Origin: Saprospira grandis str. Lewin
Lineage (GTDB): Bacteria > Bacteroidota > Bacteroidia > Chitinophagales > Saprospiraceae
Length of the DNA: 64,000 nt
Assembly: GCF_000250635.1 (NCBI RefSeq)
Contig: NC_016940.1
Location: 3,410,501-3,474,500, forward strand
Reading direction: 5' to 3'
In this document: piece by piece, positions 61,541-64,000 of the stretch
How positions within the stretch are numbered: position 1 is the stretch's first letter
Layout of the letters: each line of letters starts with the position of its first letter
Made by a program: the position numbers and the translations under genes
Notes under the pieces: model-generated
What the model was told of the DNA's origin: nothing
What the model saw: only the letters and a program-made list of their open reading frames with translations
Databases searched by the model: none

Positions 61541-61660
61541 GGCCTAGCGCTGGGGAGCAGTGCCGCCGAAGGCGGCAGACCGAGCAGGCGCAGCCTGCTA
61601 AGGGCCGAGCAGACCTGCGAGCTGCGGACCATAGCGCCGCAGCTTTGCTGCGGAGGCCCC
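61541..61660 (-). repeat. Intergenic repeat, type B (copy 23)
   Basis: GGCCTAGCGCTGGGGAGC, stem GCCGCC-GAA-GGCGGC before AGACCG, hairpin AGCAGGC-GCA-GCCTGCT, core GGGCCGAGCAGACCTGCGAG, end GCGGAGGCCCC. Lies 5 bases after the nadE stop. Confidence 0.87.
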
Positions 61661-61665
61661 TAATA

Positions 61666-63303
61666 CTAATTCAAATAGCGACCTACAATAGGCATTCTGC
61701 GGCCCATTCCAAAAGCCTTTCTCGAAATGCGGAGCGTAGGGGGCGTTTGGGCCCGCTTAAACTCATTGCGATTGACCATTTTGAGCACTCGGCGGACCAA
61801 TTGGGCATCAAAACCTTGTTGGATGATCTCTTTGGGGCCTTGGCGGCGCTCAATGTACTGAAATAAAATTTGGTCCAGAATATTATAGTCGGGCAAACTA
61901 TCACTATCAAACTGATCGGGGCGAAGTTCGGCACTGGGGGGCTTGCTAATAATATTTTCTGGAATCAATTCGCCCTCCATATTCATAAAATGGGCAAGCT
62001 CAAAAACCTCAGTTTTGTAGAGGTCGCCAATAATGGAGAGGCCGCCAGCCATATCGCCATAGAGCGTGCCGTAGCCCACCGCTGCCTCACTCTTATTAGA
62101 GGTATTGAGCAGGATATTACCAAACTTATTCGAGACCGCCATCAAGAGCATACCACGAGCTCGGGCCTGTAGGTTTTCCTCGGCCAAATCGAAATTGGTA
62201 CCTGCAAAAATAGGGGCCAACTCCTTTTGATAAGCCTTGTAAATATCCTCAATAAAAATGGTATCGTACTGAATATTGAGATTTTGGGCCAATTGCCGTG
62301 CATCCTGAATAGAATGCTGAGAAGAAAACTGAGAGGGCATGAGCAGGCAGCGCACATTTTGTGGGCCCAAGGCCTTGGCCGCCAAAACCGCCACCACAGC
62401 AGAGTCAATGCCGCCAGAAAGGCCAAAAATGGCTTTCTTTAGGCCCAATTTGCCAAAATAATCGCGGATACCGAGAATCAAAGCATCTTCAATCAGTTGC
62501 ATCTTTTCTTTGGTTTGGGCCTTGGGCGTTTGGCCTAGGCGCACCGACTTAAGGTCAAAGGTTTTGATGCACTCCTCAAAATAAGGCAGCTCTTCAAAAA
62601 GCTCTGCATTGGGGGAGAAAACCGCCGAGCCCCCATCAAAAATGATTTCCGTTTGGGCGCCCACATGATTCACATAGAAAAAAGGCAACTTATAGCGCTG
62701 CACATTCTCCTTGATAATAGCTAGGCGCTCTTGGGCCTGAGAGAAACTAAAAGGCGAAGCCGATAGATTGAGAATAAAATCAGGGCTCTGTTTAAACTGC
62801 TCATCGAGGGGGCAGATCGTATAAAGTGGATTTTCATTGCCTACATTCCAGATGTCCTCACAAATAGAAAGCGCAATTTTATAGCCCTTATACTCTACCA
62901 ATTTAAATTCAGTGGCGGGCTCAAAGTAACGATACTCATCAAAAATATCGTAAGTGGGCAAAAGGGCCTTATGCTGCCGATGCAAAATTTTGCCATCCGC
63001 CAAAAAGTAAGCAGAATTATAGAGGTCCTTGCCTTCTGGAACGGGATTGCGAGAGGGGGCGCCGAGCACAATGGCAATACCCTGAGCCGCTTCGGCTAAC
63101 TCTTGGACCAAAGCATCGCTTTTGGCAATAAAATCATCAAATTCTAAGAAATCTCTAGCGGGGTAACCCGTGCTAGCCAATTCTCCAAAAACAACAATAT
63201 CAGCCCCTTGGGCCTTGGCTTCTTCTGTAGCTCGAAGCATTTTGGCCAAGTTTTGTTCAAAGTGGCCAATATGGTAGTTGAGTTGAGCGATTGCAATTTT
63301 CAT
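61666..63303 (-). CDS. nadE: Glutamine-dependent NAD synthetase
   Basis: 545 residues with two domains. The N-terminal nitrilase-type glutaminase has Glu41 (FGELASTGYP), Lys112 and Cys148 (ALSICEDIWN). The C-terminal synthase has the PP-loop FGLSGGIDSAVVAVL (about 293-307) and NTSNKSEAAVGYGTLYGDMA. It uses glutamine to amidate deamido-NAD, the last step of NAD synthesis. nadB is on the same strand downstream, separated by repeats and anmK. Confidence 0.97.
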   Translation of the reverse strand: MKIAIAQLNYHIGHFEQNLAKMLRATEEAKAQGADIVVFGELASTGYPARDFLEFDDFIAKSDALVQELAEAAQGIAIVLGAPSRNPVPEGKDLYNSAYFLADGKILHRQHKALLPTYDIFDEYRYFEPATEFKLVEYKGYKIALSICEDIWNVGNENPLYTICPLDEQFKQSPDFILNLSASPFSFSQAQERLAIIKENVQRYKLPFFYVNHVGAQTEIIFDGGSAVFSPNAELFEELPYFEECIKTFDLKSVRLGQTPKAQTKEKMQLIEDALILGIRDYFGKLGLKKAIFGLSGGIDSAVVAVLAAKALGPQNVRCLLMPSQFSSQHSIQDARQLAQNLNIQYDTIFIEDIYKAYQKELAPIFAGTNFDLAEENLQARARGMLLMAVSNKFGNILLNTSNKSEAAVGYGTLYGDMAGGLSIIGDLYKTEVFELAHFMNMEGELIPENIISKPPSAELRPDQFDSDSLPDYNILDQILFQYIERRQGPKEIIQQGFDAQLVRRVLKMVNRNEFKRAQTPPTLRISRKAFGMGRRMPIVGRYLN

Positions 63304-63515
63304 AGCTTTGTTTATTATGTAAACTAAGTAGGTGTTGGGGATTCAAACGACAATCTAGAAAAAAAGTTGCTGATTTCACGCACTTTGTTTAAAAAATAAG
63401 CAAAGCCCCTTTTTTCTTTTGCTAGAATGGGTGTTGGTCTATTATGAGGCAGTGGAGTAGAATCCAGCCTTAGGCTTATTATGAGAACGACTAGCGCATA
63501 GCGGGCCAAAAACCC

Positions 63516-63548
63516 ACAAAAAAGCCCAGTCCTAAAACAGAACTGGGC
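63516..63548 (-). terminator. Terminator after dapA
   Basis: On the minus strand GCCCAGTTC and GGACTGGGC pair (one wobble) and are followed by six T. The rest of 63304-63572 has no gene. Confidence 0.85.
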
Positions 63549-63572
63549 CATATAATTTTAAGTCATTTTTGC

Positions 63573-64000
63573 TTATTGAAGCGCATCTACCTCGGCTTTT
63601 AGGGCCTTGATATACTGCTCGTTTTGCATGGGGACCAAAGGCAAACGCAACTCATTTTCCATAATGCCAATGGCGTTGAGCACCCATTTGATGCCAGCGG
63701 GATTGCCCTCTACAAAGAGCAAATCTACCAATTGGCTGAGGGTGTAATGCAGGGCCCGGGCCTCCCGAAATTCATCTTCTAGACCGTGACGGACCATTTC
63801 TGAAAAGCGAAGTGGGTAGGCATTGGCTACAACCGAAATTACGCCATCGCCACCCAAGGCGATCAGGGCCAAAGTGAGGTTGTCATCGCCAGACCAAAGG
63901 GCAAACTCTCTGGGCGCTCCCTGGATAATCTCCATGGCTTGGCCCAAATTGCCAGAGGCTTCCTTCACGCCAATAAACTGCTTGCTGGCCTTGGCCAAGC
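63573..64000 (-). CDS. dapA: 4-hydroxy-tetrahydrodipicolinate synthase (partial, N-terminus outside window)
   Basis: The frame is open to the right window edge, so only the C-terminal 142 residues are seen. IGVKEASGNLGQAMEII holds the Schiff-base lysine region, SGDDNLTLALIALGGDGVIS and SVVANAYPLRFSEMV follow, and the end is GNPAGIKWVLNAIGIMENEL. It condenses pyruvate and aspartate semialdehyde for diaminopimelate and lysine. The assignment within the DapA/NAL lyase group is likely but not certain. Confidence 0.9.
   Translation of the reverse strand, partial: LAKASKQFIGVKEASGNLGQAMEIIQGAPREFALWSGDDNLTLALIALGGDGVISVVANAYPLRFSEMVRHGLEDEFREARALHYTLSQLVDLLFVEGNPAGIKWVLNAIGIMENELRLPLVPMQNEQYIKALKAEVDALQ

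Noticed and set aside
5451-61660. A/B repeats acting simply as transcription terminators
   Set aside because: The GGGG end is flanked by T before the hairpin on one strand and A after it on the other, so neither strand gives a stem followed by a T run; several copies lie beside separate real terminators or upstream of starts.
1-64000. tRNA, rRNA or transposase genes
   Set aside because: No TpsiC-arm-like GGTTCGAATCC, no rRNA segments and no transposase motifs were recognised; a covariance-model scan would be decisive.

Overview
The window looks like chromosome of a Bacteroidota member, most likely a Saprospira-type (Saprospiria) bacterium. This is inferred from family content: DUF3098, DUF2851 and DUF2520 proteins, the ftsX-DUF3098-uppP gene order, a PKD-repeat giant with a gliding-motility/type B C-terminal sorting domain, many small lipoproteins, and promoter-like TAnnTTTG boxes. 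No rRNA, tRNA, CRISPR array or transposase gene was seen.

Layout. 1-499 is the start of a peptidoglycan amidase (cut by the window edge). 631-11506 is the most unusual locus: a five-gene minus-strand run encoding, in transcription order, a lipoprotein with a VWA-like motif, a 3-TM protein, a tubulin/FtsZ-like protein, a 1163-residue protein with an Hsp70/actin-type ATPase core, and a membrane-anchored coiled-coil protein. Diverging from it are two plus-strand genes for a membrane protein with beta-rich repeats and a coiled-coil lipoprotein. Together they look like an envelope-linked system built on an actin-like plus a tubulin-like protein. 11568-26986 is mostly housekeeping: dsbD, a PLP aminotransferase, ffh, a PKD-repeat surface protein, an FAD oxidase, argH and an amidohydrolase. 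A 41-bp hairpin tandem array lies upstream of argH. 27379-31416 is an accessory cassette: three overlapping unrecognised genes, partly AT-rich, between direct copies of an intergenic repeat. 32155-40493 holds clpP-clpX, gpmI, ftsX-DUF3098-uppP and a VWA/metallopeptidase-like protein. 40565-58190 carries small lipoproteins, msrA, a DUF2851 protein, an ABC exporter with a degenerate ATPase, a YggS-type PLP protein, a TPMT-like methyltransferase, a carotenoid-desaturase-like oxidoreductase, folE, mnmD and ligA. 58376-64000 holds nadB, anmK, nadE (two NAD-synthesis genes and a cell-wall recycling kinase) and the 3' part of dapA.

Most long gaps between genes are filled by one family of GC-rich, hairpin-rich repeats, about 23 copies in 64 kb, in two subtypes that I call A (end GGGGCTGCCCC) and B (end GGGGCCTC or similar). 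Wherever two copies share a gap they are one A and one B in inverted orientation with their GGGG ends facing outward. Their hairpin stems differ in sequence from copy to copy while staying self-complementary, with constant flanks. Shorter modules lie inside them: a 160-bp foldback element, a 125-bp palindrome element and a 78-bp tandem unit. Short GC-rich ORFs in these gaps are repeat translations and are not annotated as genes.

All calls rest on reading the sequence and remembered family motifs. No database search was run.
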